A stretch of DNA of 64,000 nucleotides from Clavulina sp. PMI_390. Lineage: Eukaryota; Basidiomycota; Agaricomycetes; Cantharellales; Hydnaceae. A program made the translations under genes and the position numbers. The notes beneath the pieces were generated by a model that worked only from the letters and a program-made list of their open reading frames with translations, was not told the DNA's origin and made no database searches. Shown here piece after piece: positions 42,403 through 55,142 of the stretch. Every line of letters starts with the position of its first letter. Positions within the stretch are counted from its first letter, which is position 1. Location of the stretch: positions 192,222 to 256,221 of the forward strand of contig WIDE01000033.1 in assembly GCA_015039315.1 (NCBI GenBank), read 5' to 3'.

Positions 42403-45039
42403 ATGAGGACCACATACCCGACTCGCAACGTCGAGGCCAACATCCACGTAGAGCATACCCAGCTCCGTGACCTAATATCGTGTCCCTCCGAGCGAGGAGA
42501 CATCATTTATGCCTCTACCAGCGGATTGTCAGCACGGAATTTGAACGAGGCAGAGCCTGTAAGCACACAAAGCCACTGGTCACTGCCACAATCGGCACTC
42601 ACCACCACAATCTCTACCATCTGTCTAGGTCGAAAGGGTCGTACCTGGCTTCGGCTTTGCTCCTACCTGTGTCGCCACTGGGTACGTTTTCAACATCACC
42701 GCTGTTCGTTCCACGAGCCCGCCTCATGGCTGACTTTTTTCTTTTCCTACCCATTCAATCGGTCGATTCTGTGATCTTTTGCCCCATCCAGATCAGGACT
42801 AGTAGCAGCGGGAGGTGTACATGCAGACCTGTTTCTTGCACCTCTCTCCGCAATTCCCCCATCCACTGCCAGTATCAAATTGCCTCCCAACCCTCCAGAG
42901 GAAAAATGGGCAGAATATGCCCGCATGCCTGGGTCGATCAACAACTCTCTCTTCTTCACCAACCTCGCCCTTGGCTCCTCACCTTATCACCTCCCCACTG
43001 CATATGACGCCATCGCTGATACCCCGCGATTGGTTGTGGGAAACAACGACTGCACACTGAAACTCTACAACATCGCCACACGTGTTAATGCGGCGGCTGC
43101 TCCCTTCCTCGATGAACCTTGCTCCGCTTCTCACAAGATGCGTCGATCAAATCGCTTCACGATGGCGGGCCTTTTACGCCTCAAGACATGTGTGAATCAT
43201 GGTCCGTCTTAATTAGTCCCTTTTCTCGCATTTTCTTCTCAGGCTAAGTGTTCTTCTTTCTCTAGCGTCCATTTCACCAAATGGGCGAACCATGCTAGTC
43301 GTGGGGGATACACCCTCTGTGTATCTATACAATCTCAATGGAGGCGAGAACATCACCTTTGACCACGCCCACACATACGAAAAGGCCTTCACCGACGCTG
43401 CGTTCAGCACGGCCTGGTCGACAGATGGAATGCGGTACGCCGCGGCGTCGCAGGACGGCGTCGTGAAAGTGTGGGATGTGCGGAGCACAAACCCCCTTTA
43501 CGAAACACGTGCGATCGAGAGTGCACGCAGGCGCAAACCTTCTCGATCGTCGTCCTCGAGATCGCCGTCCCGAAGCCCTGGAGGGACTCGGATCCCCTCT
43601 GGTCTGACTGCTCCACTCGCTGACGGCACGCAATACATGTCCCACCCGTCAGACGCGTCGTCATCATTCTCCTCCTCGGTGACCTCCCTGTTTGGCCGTG
43701 CGACCCCCGCTCACTTTGCTCCGGCAACACTGAGCTTCATTGACGCCTCAGGCCACTTCTCAGCATCCTCTATCGGAGGCTTCACGTCCTCCAGCAGTCA
43801 TGTGCCGAGTTATGCCACGATTCCTGACAAGGAGATGAACATGGTGGCGCCTGCTGTGCGGACATTGAAGTTCATGCGCTCAGGTGGGCAGGAGATCCTT
43901 GCGTTCACAGAGGTACGTCGTAGGACTCTATCACTCGGGTCTATCCATTGCATCAAAGTGTTACTAATCCTGATTCTCTCGGAATTGTTCATTCCCTTCT
44001 ATTTGATTTATGGATCTAGCACTTGAATCACGTCCACATTGTTGACGCAGAGACCTTCAGCGAGCACCTGGTCATTCGCGTTCCACCAGCTGGGACTGCC
44101 TCACCTTCCCCTTCTATGTGCGCTCCTCCAGTTTCTTCGTTCTCCCGATCGCCGGTCCCGCACAGCGATGCATTCCAAAACCATCAATATCCACCTGCCC
44201 TCCAAATCCCTCCTGCTTCCGCGTCACAACATCCCCGCTCTGGATGGTGCACTCCTGTTATCTCGCCGTTAGAACCGCGTCCTCCCCAGCAATGGTCAAC
44301 GCAAATCCCGTCAGTTCAAGTGCCTATGGGCCTGGATGAGCGTGACGGACACAGTATCCTGCGGGGCGCCCCATCTCTATATGCTGACATACGTGGCCCG
44401 ATCTCTTCGCGTGGTTTCGTTGCGTCAGGTGTATCGGGTGTTCGCTATGAGTTCATGACCGCTCCTTCGCAACGACTCTCTGCTCAAGAAGGTTCCGACT
44501 GCGATGAGGGAGAGGAAGAGGATGGAGAACTAAGGGAGAGTGATGATCGTGAAGAGCAGGCCGCAGCTGCGTGGCTTGACTGGCAAAGCGCGCATTCCAC
44601 CCGTCATCACCATCCCGTGGCTCACATGCGCGCTCCATCGTCTTCTTCCCATCCCCCTCAGGCACCATTACCAATTTCTGCGCAAGCCCATTCGCACTTG
44701 CCTATGCCCTCTGTCTCCGTCTCCTCCGCTAGCTCTTCCTCGCCATCTCACACCTCTTCGTCCTCCGCCTCTAGTAATGTTAGCAACAACATCTCTATCG
44801 CCCACCACCCCGCCACGCGAACTCGGCGGGCGTACGACGAGAAGCATGGCACGACCCATCTCTCAGGGCTCACGTTTGATCCATCCGGGAGGTGGATGTA
44901 CGTGTCGACAGAGAAGAGCATCGTCGAATGGGATTTGCGCGAGGTGCTTGGCGGAACGGCGATGGGCATGGGCGCAAGGCCATCGCGGTTCGCGTCATGG
45001 GGACGACCGATGTACGAGACAGTCAGCGAATGGGCCTGA
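42403..45039 (+). CDS. WD40-like protein with C-terminal DUF2415 motif
   Basis: Conserved fungal protein of unknown function. The ATG at 42403 opens MRTTYPTRNVEANIHVEHTQ, then ERGDIIYASTSGLSARNLNE. Introns follow, with exons giving ERVVPGFGFAPTCVAT and LVAAGGVHADLFLAP. Beta-propeller strands include PRLVVGNNDCTLKLYNIATR, ASISPNGRTMLVVGDTPSVY and DGMRYAAASQDGVVKVWDVR. Then comes a long Ser/Arg-rich disordered stretch, FMRSGGQEILAFTE, and after an intron HLNHVHIVDAETFSE. A low-complexity acidic and Ser-rich linker leads to the C-terminal motif HLSGLTFDPSGRWMYVSTEK followed by SIVEWDLRE, which fits the short DUF2415 domain found at the end of such fungal WD proteins (yeast YLR149C type). About six exons. 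The DUF2415 name is from memory of the motif. Confidence 0.82.
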
Positions 45040-45952
45040 GCTCGTCCGCCTCACCTTTGTCTGCCCGCTCCACCCAAAAAAAAAAAAGCCCCTCACCATC
45101 AAGCTTTGCTCACCTGACCTCTTCACTTACGTCACTCCCCCCTTTTTTTCCCTTTTGGCTTCTCGCTATCGTTTGCTTATCATGATCTCGTGGAACTTTC
45201 CTGCTGTGAAAAATATGCTTATCTCTGAAAGCGCCTGTCGGCCGGAAAGAGGCCTCAAGGGCCTCCCGATCACGCGCGGAACGGACATCTATAGATCGTG
45301 CCGTTCGGATATGACATGACTGCTATGTTATTGTTGTTTTTTTCGGGCTTTTTCGAGCCTCGCTACGCTATGGTTTTCAAGCTATGACGACACAAAACGG
45401 ACTGGTTTGGCATTTGCGCTATCGATCTCCCACCTCATTTCATCACAATACCATCTCAACCAATCACATCCCCCTTCCTCCCTTTCCCCAGCCGCCGCCA
45501 GAGGCCATCCTCCTCTGCAAATCTCACAAATCCCTGCTTATCTTCTCTTTTCTCTCACACATCCCCCCCTCTCACGCATTGCATTACGGGATACCCAATC
45601 GCGCCGCCACCACTTCATTATAACCCTAATAACTTGCACTCTTCGGATCGCTCCGCTCGCTTGCTCTCCTGTTGTTTCAAATATCTGTGCAATTTTTATT
45701 TTATTTTGTCGTTACCAATGTCCACGTTTTTCGGGCCGTCTCTAGACTACAAAATGTCAATCGAAATCTTCTGCTTGTATCTGGTGTTCGCAACTCCAAC
45801 CCTATAGACTGGTATCGTGCGGGGAAGGAACCACTAATCTTAATCGTGTGCGTCGGATGTATGCATGCAGATAGCACAGAACCCATCACTTGCGCCCAAG
45901 GCCGCCTACATGACCAGGTGACGTCCGTTCATGTGGTATCATCAGGCTGGTT
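45040..45952. other. Convergent 0.9-kb intergenic region with a 12-A run
   Basis: Lies between the stop codons of the WD40/DUF2415 gene (plus) and RAD5 (minus). A run of twelve A lies at 45076-45087, shortly after the plus-strand stop. No gene is seen. Confidence 0.4.
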
Positions 45953-48900
45953 TCATTCGTCCTCGCCGAACATGATGCGCAAATTCTCTAGCACTTCCTT
46001 CGAATCGCTTCCCCCAGCTTTACCTCCACGAAGAGCTGCATTTACAATTGCGTTCTTCCGATTCTGGATCTAGAATGTGGATGTGCAAAACACCGGAAAT
46101 AACTTTGGAGTGAGATAATTTCCCACCAGGAGAGCACAGAGCAACGATTGCAGCAGACGACGTACCACGAGAATACGCTCCTCGATGGTGTGGCGTGCGA
46201 TGAACTTGGTGACAGTGACGGGCCGATCTTGGCCGATACGATGCACTCTGTCCACAGCCTGATCCTCGCTCGCCAGACTCCACCAACAATCCATCTACGC
46301 AAAGCATACACGATCGATCCCGTCGTTATCATCACGGAAGAGGGAGAGAAGGAACGGCAATCAGTTTGAGCTGTCAACGAAGCGCTTGTGCACGAGGAGG
46401 GGAAGGCGGAGCGGGGCAGTAGGGTTGCAGGGTTCAACGCGGGGGGTGCATAATCAGACACGCACCATAAACACGGTATTAGCATTCGTCAAGTTGAGCC
46501 CTACACCACCTGACTTCAACGACTGGTGGAAAGTGCATACACGAGTGAGTCGGAAAACAGGTAAATCAGGTCAGAGTCCTCATGGATGCAGACATGCTAG
46601 AATTGCCCGAGAGGAAGAAGCACGTACCACGATGAAAACCCTCGGACTCCTCGTGGGTTTCATAAACTCATCGATTGCCTTGGTTCGCGCGATTTGGGTC
46701 ATAGACCCATCAAGCCGGGACCACGCTATCTTTTCGCGGTCCAGGGCTAGTGCAATGAGGTCCAAGAACGTGGTCCATTGAGAAAAGACAACTGTCCGGT
46801 AACACGGATCCTGCTCGCGGAGCACTCGTAAAGCTTTCAGAAGAGCATTCAGCTTGGTGCTACTATCATCTAGCGTGGCGGCCTGCAATGTGATAGTCGC
46901 GGATGAGCCTGGATCAGCTGAGGTGGCTCTGTCGGTGTGCCGCACTACTTCCAGAAGCTCTGATTCCTGTAAAGATAATGTCCACGGACGTCGGCAAATT
47001 ATCTCTCTTCAATGAGATGGCGGAGTTACCTTGGCCGGACCGAAGCAAATGGGACATGAGCCTGGCTTTCCCTTATCATGAAGTGCGCGGATGTACGCCA
47101 CGATACAGTCCTTGCAGCTGATATGAAATCATGTTAGATACTCTCTCCCTTACGATCAGTATGAGGCTCACCCAGAATGAGAGCATCCTTTGACGAGCAC
47201 CTGATTCTCTACAGGCTCAAAGCAAATGACGCAAGAATCATCTCCAGAATCCTCGCTTTTCAGATTCGCCAGTACCGCCTCATGATATGCGTTATTCTGT
47301 TGAGGTGCATCATCTTCGCTTTGCTCACTTTCTGCCGTTGCTTGGCGAGCTAATTGAGAATCGCGAACGAGTGCCGGATGACATGCGGCTCTCCGAAGTC
47401 TAGCAATTTCCCCGCACCGAGATCAATCAACAACAGTAGGTGATATGGATAAATGGGATCGATAACCTACGTCATGATTCGTGCCAGCATGCTTGTGATG
47501 TTTTTGGTGATCAGTCCTCGAGCAGTGAGGCTTTCATAGTCCTTCTTGACGTTCTTGAAGATTGCATCATAAAGTCGGTGCTCATCAGGCGTGAGGTCGA
47601 GGTGCTCAATATTGATTGTCTTCGGAGGAAGCTGTACGATGGGGTTCCCATCTTTGTCCTTCATACTCTTCTCTCGTCGGAGCAGCACACTTTCCAAGAT
47701 AACCTGAACGATCTCAATAGCCCTGCACGTGAATTGATAACAATGAATGTCAAGCTTGGAAGGAGAGAAAATTGCACTCACTTGGGATCTTTGTTGAGGA
47801 ATGGCTTGGTGATGAAGCTTGGGTGACATTAGGCAACGGTAAGAGGGTGAGAGTCTGCAATAAGAACACCCACCTGTTGAAGAAGGGGAACGAGGCCCAT
47901 GGATCGAACTGCAAGAAATGCCTATAGCGAACGATAATTATCAGATCCCAATCTATATTGCTACTGCAATATTGCTCACAGGAGAGAGAACAGGTCCTCT
48001 AATCTGTTAGTGATGGGGGTGCCAGTTAAGGCCCAACGACAACGAGCATTGAGGTCATACACTGCCTTGGCAGTTTTTGATGTACGCGACTTGATGTAGT
48101 GTGCTTCGTCGAGAATAACTCTCTTCCACTCCACTAAGGGACGAAGGTTTATGAGCGTCCAAAATAAGCCATAGATTGAGAGAGAGCAATATCACCATCA
48201 TAAAGCGCGCTTTTCCCTCCATGATTGACCTTGGCATGCTCAGTCGCCAAGGTCCCATAGCTTGTGATGATGACATCGACTCCAGAATCAACGTTAACTG
48301 CGCCTCTCGAAGAGCCGTGCCACACCACAGGATGAAGAGAGCCACTCGCACTGCATCGTGCTAATTCAGAACGCCATTGAGCAAGCAGAGATACTGGAGC
48401 GATAATAAGGGTCGCAGAAGGGCCGTGATCAAGTTCTGAATCAGATGCAGAATGTTTCTTGGGCTTGAAGGATCTGTCAAGACTGATCTGAGGCCGTGAT
48501 GTACCAGCTGGCTTATGCACAGCCGGCTCAGGAGAATTATTTGTGTGAAGGAGGCTTGCCACCATAATGGTTTTCCCGAGGCCCACTAAATTGGCTCATC
48601 AGTAACATGTCCAGATAGTGTTATTCCGTTACGCACTTTCTATCAGCATCATAGCCATTGACGAAGTGTTGGAGGTTTGTCAGTGCCATTGTAGGTGAGG
48701 TCAAGGTTAAAGCGTACCATCCCTGGAACAAGGTCAGTATTGACATGATGTTCAGAGCGTTCACTTTGACAAGACTTACGCGAGAATTCCTCCCCTGAAA
48801 CTTCGATTCACCTTCGGGAATGTGAGGGATAGGTCGCCAGAGTATGGATTGAGATAGAATGAGACGTCGTCTTCGGTCAAATCAAGCGCCCCGGCTTCGT

Positions 48901-50486
48901 CTGGCTCAGGAGGGAAGATGTATCTACCAAAATAATGAGATTGGCGTGAAAGGTCGAAAGATGACCACCCCTTACTCTTCCCATAATGGATCCATCGATG
49001 TTGTGTCACGAACAGAATCCCTAGATTCGAGCTCTGCCATCCAGCTGAACCAGATTATGAAATGTAGTTAGCACAGAGGACTATGTGGAGTGTAAATCAA
49101 TACCTAAGTGCCTGTTTCTGATAAGGACGTAGATTCAATAGGAATGTCCCAGGTGGTTCCCTCTCGGGCATTTCGCGGTCGTTCTGTTGGGCTCTGAAAC
49201 GGAGTCAGCATCGTGTAAAGGAACGATGAGAGTGCACACGTACTTTCTGTAGATCAACGAGACTTGCTGATCATCCAACTCCTCGCCTTCCACTTCAACC
49301 TCTTCGGCATCCTCATCATCACCAATTACTTCCATGGCGCTTGCCTTTCCCTTCCCTTTTGATGATGGAACAGACACTTTGTCATCTGTATTGGTGTGAG
49401 CGGACTTGCTGGCACCACTTTGGCGGACCGGTCGGAGGCTAACGGCCTCGAACAGCTGCTGAAGAGATTCCTTCCTCTCGCGAAGTATTTGTTCGTCAAG
49501 CGTCTCTTTTCCTTCCTCCCAGAATGTTTTTTGATCATTATCCCCATCAAAAGATGGACGCTTCTGGAAAGCTTGGGGCACGAAATACGCTCGGAGACTC
49601 AAGACGACATTGTTGCCAGTGCGAAGAGGTTTGGGGCAGTCGATGACTGTGCCCGTCATATGGATGATACCCAGGTCAAAAAGCTTGGAAACCCAGCTGG
49701 CTACATGATTTGGGAGACGCCCGACCTCTAGTGAAGAAAGTGGTCAGTGTGGGCTTTCATGAGCGACGAGTATTGAAGCCACTAACCGGAGCCTCTTTGA
49801 TTCGAGAACCTGACAATGTTATTCTCCTTTACTGGTTTCCTGGATTTAGGAGCAGGCTTTGACTTGGATGCGAAAGACAGTGTGGTTTGTCCATTCTTGG
49901 GTTTCTTTGTATTAGTGGATTCTGATCGAGCCATCGACTCTGGTTCGCTCCTCGATACCCGGACGAGGTCGCCTGGCTGAATATAAGTCGTGTTCTTTGA
50001 GTCGGAGGTTGTTGCCCAGGCTTCGACGATGAAATCGCCAAGGTACATGGGCTTGGCCAAAGTAGGTTTAGGCCGTGGAGGCGGTGCTTGCATGACAGGT
50101 TGACTGGGAGCAGATTGGGTTCGAGAGGAAGAGGCAATAGGTCGAGGCTCAGCGGTTATAGCTGTAGAAGATAAGCGTCTTTTCTTCGCTGGACGCGGGG
50201 ACGGCGACCTAGACGGTACAGAAGTGATAGAGGAATGTCGCAGAGGCTCGACAGACGATCGGGATGAGACCGAGCGTCCTCGAGGAGCTGAGAGCTGCTC
50301 ATGAGAGTTGCTTGCATCAGAAGGAAGCTCTAATTCTTCACCAAGGATCATGTCTTCGCCAGTCTGCATCTCAACCTGAGGACGTACGGAGAGACATTCG
50401 CAAGTGGTAGCGATGAACGCATTATCGTGACTACGCACCACTACATCATTGGACTCGTCATCGCTTTCATCGAAAAAGTTTCCCAT
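45953..50486 (-). CDS. RAD5: RAD5/HLTF-type DNA repair helicase and ubiquitin ligase
   Basis: SWI2/SNF2 ATPase with an embedded RING finger that polyubiquitinates PCNA in error-free post-replication repair and remodels stalled forks. The ATG at 50486 starts [17 protein letters not shown]; upstream in-frame sequence lacks an ATG. A HIRAN domain follows ([20 protein letters not shown], then [10 protein letters not shown]). The helicase motifs are complete: [19 protein letters not shown] (Walker A), [12 protein letters not shown] (DEAH box), [20 protein letters not shown], and in the second lobe [51 protein letters not shown] and [20 protein letters not shown]. Between the lobes lies a [36 protein letters not shown] and CPIC. 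The C-terminal exon reads [16 protein letters not shown] and ends [16 protein letters not shown] at 45953, well matched to the Rad5 end. About eighteen exons. It is in tandem with FCP1, 340 bp upstream. Confidence 0.95.
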
Positions 50487-50826
50487 TTTGCTCTTTCTGC
50501 CAGTTCTCCAGCGTGTAAGACGAGTGCGGCGCGTCAAGAGCCAGTCAGAGCGACAAAACGCGTCGGGAACGCTGAGTCACGCAGTCACATGACCCTGAGT
50601 CGTGATTCATGCAAATGTGATTCGACACGCGACTTTGCGCATTCTCCACTGCCTATTGCGTGTCATTTTATACCGAGTTCGCGCCTGGAGCTTTCGTATC
50701 CAGATAGTAATATGGGTTTACTATATTGCCCAAGCCCTACCACCGATAATCAAAAGCCACAAAAGTAGATAGATTGTACATGAGCAGGTATCAGTTGGAA
50801 TAAATACCACCCCCGCTGATAACGGG
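50487..50826. promoter_or_regulatory. RAD5 promoter / FCP1 3' region
   Basis: The 340 bp between the FCP1 stop and the RAD5 ATG. It contains an ACGCGT element (separate entry) and a cluster of TGACTC/GTCAC-like boxes at 50573-50610 (GAGTCACGCAGTCACATGAC). AT-rich DNA near 50700-50780 probably serves FCP1 3' end formation. Confidence 0.4.
50558..50563. promoter_or_regulatory. MluI cell-cycle box (ACGCGT) upstream of RAD5
   Basis: A perfect ACGCGT 72 nt upstream of the RAD5 ATG. In ascomycete yeasts this element is bound by MBF and drives G1/S expression of replication and repair genes. One hexamer can occur by chance, so this is suggestive only. Confidence 0.4.
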
Positions 50827-53800
50827 TTATCCGAGCTCAATATCTCGCGCGAGGAAATCATCGTCGTCATCTTCATCCTCATCAGGATCCATCTCACTAT
50901 CATCGTCTGTTGCGTCCTTGGTGTAGTCGTTCTCCAATTCGACCTGCTCTTCTTGCGAGGCTCGATTTTCCTGCTCTTCGTCCTCGTCCTCGTCTTCATC
51001 ATCATCGTCGTCGTCGTCATCCTCATCCTCATCATCGTCGTCGTCATCCTTGGCCTCGGGTTTTGACTGACGATTGCGCCCATCAGTTCCAGAAGTTTCG
51101 TCATCATCCTCACCCACTCCTGCACCGTTTGGTTTTCTTGAACCACGACGTGAAGATGACAATCCAGCGGGCGATTCTTCTCCAGAGGAAGAGGACGATG
51201 ATGATGGCGATGGTGAAGGAGGAATGGGATTCGAACGCGAAGGAGCACTAGTGCTGGTGCTTGGAGGTGAATGTGAGTCGCGGTGGACCTCTTGTTTTAG
51301 TTTGGAGCCAGGTCGATCTTGTGAGACCTTGAGACGTTTTTGGAGAGGCGAGCCGGTGGGAGAACTTGGCTTTGATGAGGTCGGCGTTGAAGCGCCAGAG
51401 TCTCCGCCATCGGAGGAGGCGACACTTTGACTACGTCGCCGTTTCCGCGGGTTAGGAACTCTGCTGATAGGGAGATCGATAGACGTCAGACCATTAGCGA
51501 ACGAAATAAACCCAGGAAAAACATCAGACCGAGAAACGTACCGGAGGTGCCCACTTGCGTCGCTGTCCATATCAGCGTCGCCATCCTCGTCATCATCCCC
51601 GAGCCCCATATCATCGTCGTCGTCCGTCTCAGCCAAAAACGCGTCAAGCTCATCATTCACCGCAGCCCAGTCCATCTGGTTTCCATCAGCGTCCATCTGG
51701 AGCCGTTCGTCTTGTACCTCATCAACACCAAGATTCAACGCCGCAGCATCCGCCTCTCCCAACTCAAAAAGGTCTTCAGACGATACAGCCCCCCCATCAG
51801 CGCCCACCTCTTCTATCACAATGATAGGCGCCGAGCCGGTGCTAGAACCTGCCTCCGGACTTGAGGAGGCGCTCGAACCTGCGAGATCGAGATGGGGAGC
51901 AGGAGCAGGGGTGGAAGAACCAGCCTGAGCTGAAGCTTCGTCCAGCATGCGGAGCATCTCGACGTACGGCTCTTCATCAACGCGTCGCCATTGAGCGACA
52001 CTCTCCCAGAGCCATTGTGGGTGCAAGACAAACACTCCAGGCTTGCGTTGTCCCCGCTCCGTCTTTTCCGATCGTAGCTGGTGATACAATTACGGTGCAG
52101 ACGCATCAAAATGCTAGCTCTGTAGATCCACGGAACATGACAAGCTTACCTTGACCGCAATGACGTGGGTTATGCCATCGTTCCACGTTGCATGGCAGCG
52201 CGCCCCGAATTTCTCCGCCTGGCGCCAGATCGGTTGTGCGCGCGGATCCTGGTTTGTTGGGAACACACTCGAGAACGTGAAGTGCAGACCGGCGAATACT
52301 TCTCTCTTCCGCCCTGTGATAAAGTTCTGTGGGAAAGGATGGAAAGCGAAGACGAAAGAGTTAGGTGCTGATTGGACCAGGATCAGACGCAAGTGAGCTC
52401 ACCCGAAGATCTGCCGTACGCTTTCCTCTTGGAGGGTCCTGGTCATAGGCCGCATAGAATCGTTGGTGCACATCGTTCAAAATCTGTGGAGAAATGAGAT
52501 TAGCCGATGGAAACTTTTGGTCAGCCACCCCCATGGAACCTGGGTGCACCGAACAACCCAACAAGAGATAATGGGAGCACAAACCTCCTCAACACGTATA
52601 AGCTCCCAATCGTTATTGTGCAATAACATCTTGTGCTTCACTTTCTCCTCGGTATGCTGACTCTTGGGGGTCTCCGCATTCTGAGGCACGCCCTCAGGCT
52701 TCGAATCCTCGTTAGGATCCACATCACCTGCACCCTCGTGCTTTCCATTCACCTCAACCGCCTTGTCCTCCACAACTTCCTTCCCTTCATCATCCTCTTC
52801 AGCATCCAATACTTCTTGCATCCTTGCCAACGGCCTCTCGGCGACAACCCGCCCAATCACTACAGCTTGCACTTTGTTGATTACTTCTTCAGGACCCGCA
52901 GAGCTTGTTGTTGATTCCGCAGCAGCGAGAGCCAGGGAAGAGGTGGCGTCTGCCGAAGCTTTGGCTTTGGCTTGGAGAGAGGGAGAGGAGGGGGCGGATG
53001 ATGGTTGTGTAGTGGAAGGTGATGGTGGAGAGGAATTGTCGGATGTAGGGGGAGTCGAGGGTGTCGAAGAGGGTTCTGGTGTGGATGATGGAGAAGGGAG
53101 AGTAGATGTGGTTGAGAGTGGACTGGGTGTCCGTGGGGCGTGCGGATGTATCGAGGCAGGAAGTGGTGCTGAACCAGGAGGGGGTGCAACTACAGGCAAG
53201 TGAGCAGAGTTAATATCCCCGATACCGACGAAGAAGTCATCTGTGGACCGAAGGATTCCATATCATATTTGAGGGTCAGCTATCGCGCCAAGAAGCAGGG
53301 AGGAAGAAAGGGGACGACTTCTTACAAGGGTTGACTTTGACGAGATTCGGAACATCCGCCCATACGTCGGCTCGATCGTCAATGACCGCAACCATGCTCT
53401 GGTCACTTGGGAAGAGCCGTTGAAGGTTCTTCGACGTCATACCTGTCATAGAGATAGACGTAACCAGACGTATTGGGAGTTAGCTCGCCGTTGATACTTG
53501 CAATTACCACTAACAGGAAAGAACTCACTCCCACTCTCGTCCCGCGTCAGCACGCGTTGCCCAAAGACGCTCTGGTCTGGGTCGATCGCTTTGCAGACCT
53601 CGAAAGCATAGGCACGCGTTCCCATTGTATACACATGCATCTCGTACTTGGTCTTGAGGTTGTTGAGGAATGAGGCTAGACCCGGTCTATGACATGCGGC
53701 AATCAAAAGTCGTATCAGTGACAGCTGGATACTCGTGGTTGCGTTCCTTCAGGAGATAGATATCCACGAAGCGCAAAGCGCAAAGGAGAAACGAAGGTAC

Positions 53801-55142
53801 GGTATAAGTCAGTACGCACCGAGGTTTGATGTAATACCAGGATGAGCCGTCATCCTCAGCCGTGCGTCCCTCTCCAGGGAGCTTGAACCGTTTCACATCA
53901 GAGAGGGCCGGCCAATTTGGGTTCTCTTCCGCTTCTTCATCTATCGTCGGCTCTCCCGCAGGTAACTGCTCTTCCACCCCTGCGAGGAGTGCAGCAGCGG
54001 CATCGTTGGCAGCGCTTGCAGTGTCGTCGGCGGAGCTGCTCGACGTTGATTCGACTTCGCCTCCGCTGTCTTTGCCATTAGTTTTGGCCGCCTCTTTTCC
54101 CGCCGTGCTCTCTCTAGCTTTCCCTTTGCCCTTTACGTCTCCCTGCTGGGCTTTATGGCTGTTTAACCACTTCTCCCGCTCACTCATCCATTCCCCGACC
54201 GTAGGGTCCACAGTTGCGTGAACAATGGTTTGGTCAAGATCAACGATCAAGCTGAGCTTCCGTTCATTGAGCAGGCGTTGAGAGAGCTCGGCATCGTAGC
54301 GCATAGCTTCAGAGAGCGTAACAGTAGGACCATTAGCACTGTGAGTGAGAGGAATTGTCGCGAGGGCGGAAGGGGTGCCAAGATAGTCCGTCCTGTGTTG
54401 TCGTCGTTATAAAGACAAGGAAAGGACAGGAAGGAAATGGTGGGAGCAAAAGTTGAGGTGTTCAAGGAGATGAACGGCCAATGAGCGCCCACAGAAGCCA
54501 TCGGTGAATTCATTCGCCAGTCATTCCGGTAGCAAACGAGTCAAAAGAGGCGTGAAAGTGAGGTTGGATGGTTTACGGGTGAAGTGAAGTATCCCGTTTG
54601 TGGGTTAGTAGGGCGGAGGGTGATGGTTGGATCATATGGGAAACATACCCTGTCATATCTTTGCCACATAGAGCACACAGGCCATGCAGTTGCATGCTAT
54701 GTGGGCACTCTTCACTATGAGGTTCAAGGGGGAGATCATGGACCGTGGGCACATCCGTCTTTGTTCAGCAAAGTCAGGGTGTAAGGGGGGATGGGAGCAT
54801 GCATGCTCACAGGATGATAGCAGCTGGCTGTTGCCGTGCATGTTGAACGTCTCGAATGACAGCACCCTTGGTGATAAGCCATTTGTCGAATGTACCATCG
54901 AGTGCACACTCCCACCTGCCGTAGCGAGTTTCCTTCTCGCGTTTGGGTTTACTGGGCCCAGCAGCACCATCAGAGGTAGAATTTGAGGACGATGACGCGG
55001 GAACGAGATATTCAAACGAATAGTCACATAGGGGGGAGCCACGAGAGACGGGCTCGTTGGGTTTCGCGATGAGGTTTGTTATGCGGATAGGGAAGGGGAG
55101 GTTGTCGGGCAGTGTAAGATTCGTGGACGTTGGTGATGCCAT
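50827..55142 (-). CDS. FCP1: RNA polymerase II CTD phosphatase FCP1
   Basis: Removes Ser2 phosphate from the C-terminal repeat domain of polymerase II so that it can be recycled; nuclear. The ATG at 55142 opens MASPTSTNLTLPDNLPFPIR and a lipoyl-like N-terminal domain (RYGRWECALDGTFDKWL, VIRDVQHARQQPA). After introns come ECPHSMQLHGLCALCGKDMT, then TDYLGTPSALATIPLTHSAN and AELSQRLLNERKLSL. The catalytic DxDxT motif follows: IVDLDQTIVHATVDPTV. The FCPH domain continues SSWYYIKPRPGLASFLNNLK, YEMHVYTMGTRAYAFEVCK and MVAVIDDRADVWADVPNLVK. A long Ser/Pro-rich insert leads to NNDWELIRVEE and a BRCT domain (REVFAGLHFTFSSVFP, AEKFGARCHATWNDGITHVI, HPQWLWESVAQW). The C-terminus is long, with a very acidic Asp/Glu tract (about 51080-50960), and ends DEDDDDDFLARDIELG. 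About eleven exons, all in frame. Confidence 0.95.

Noticed and set aside
51220..51245. tRNA B-box-like motif (GGGATTCGAACGC)
   Set aside because: It lies inside conserved FCP1 coding sequence and has no cloverleaf partner or A-box at the right distance.
52763..53203. 146-codon plus-strand frame rich in Glu, Gly and Val
   Set aside because: Antisense of the Ser/Pro-rich FCP1 segment.
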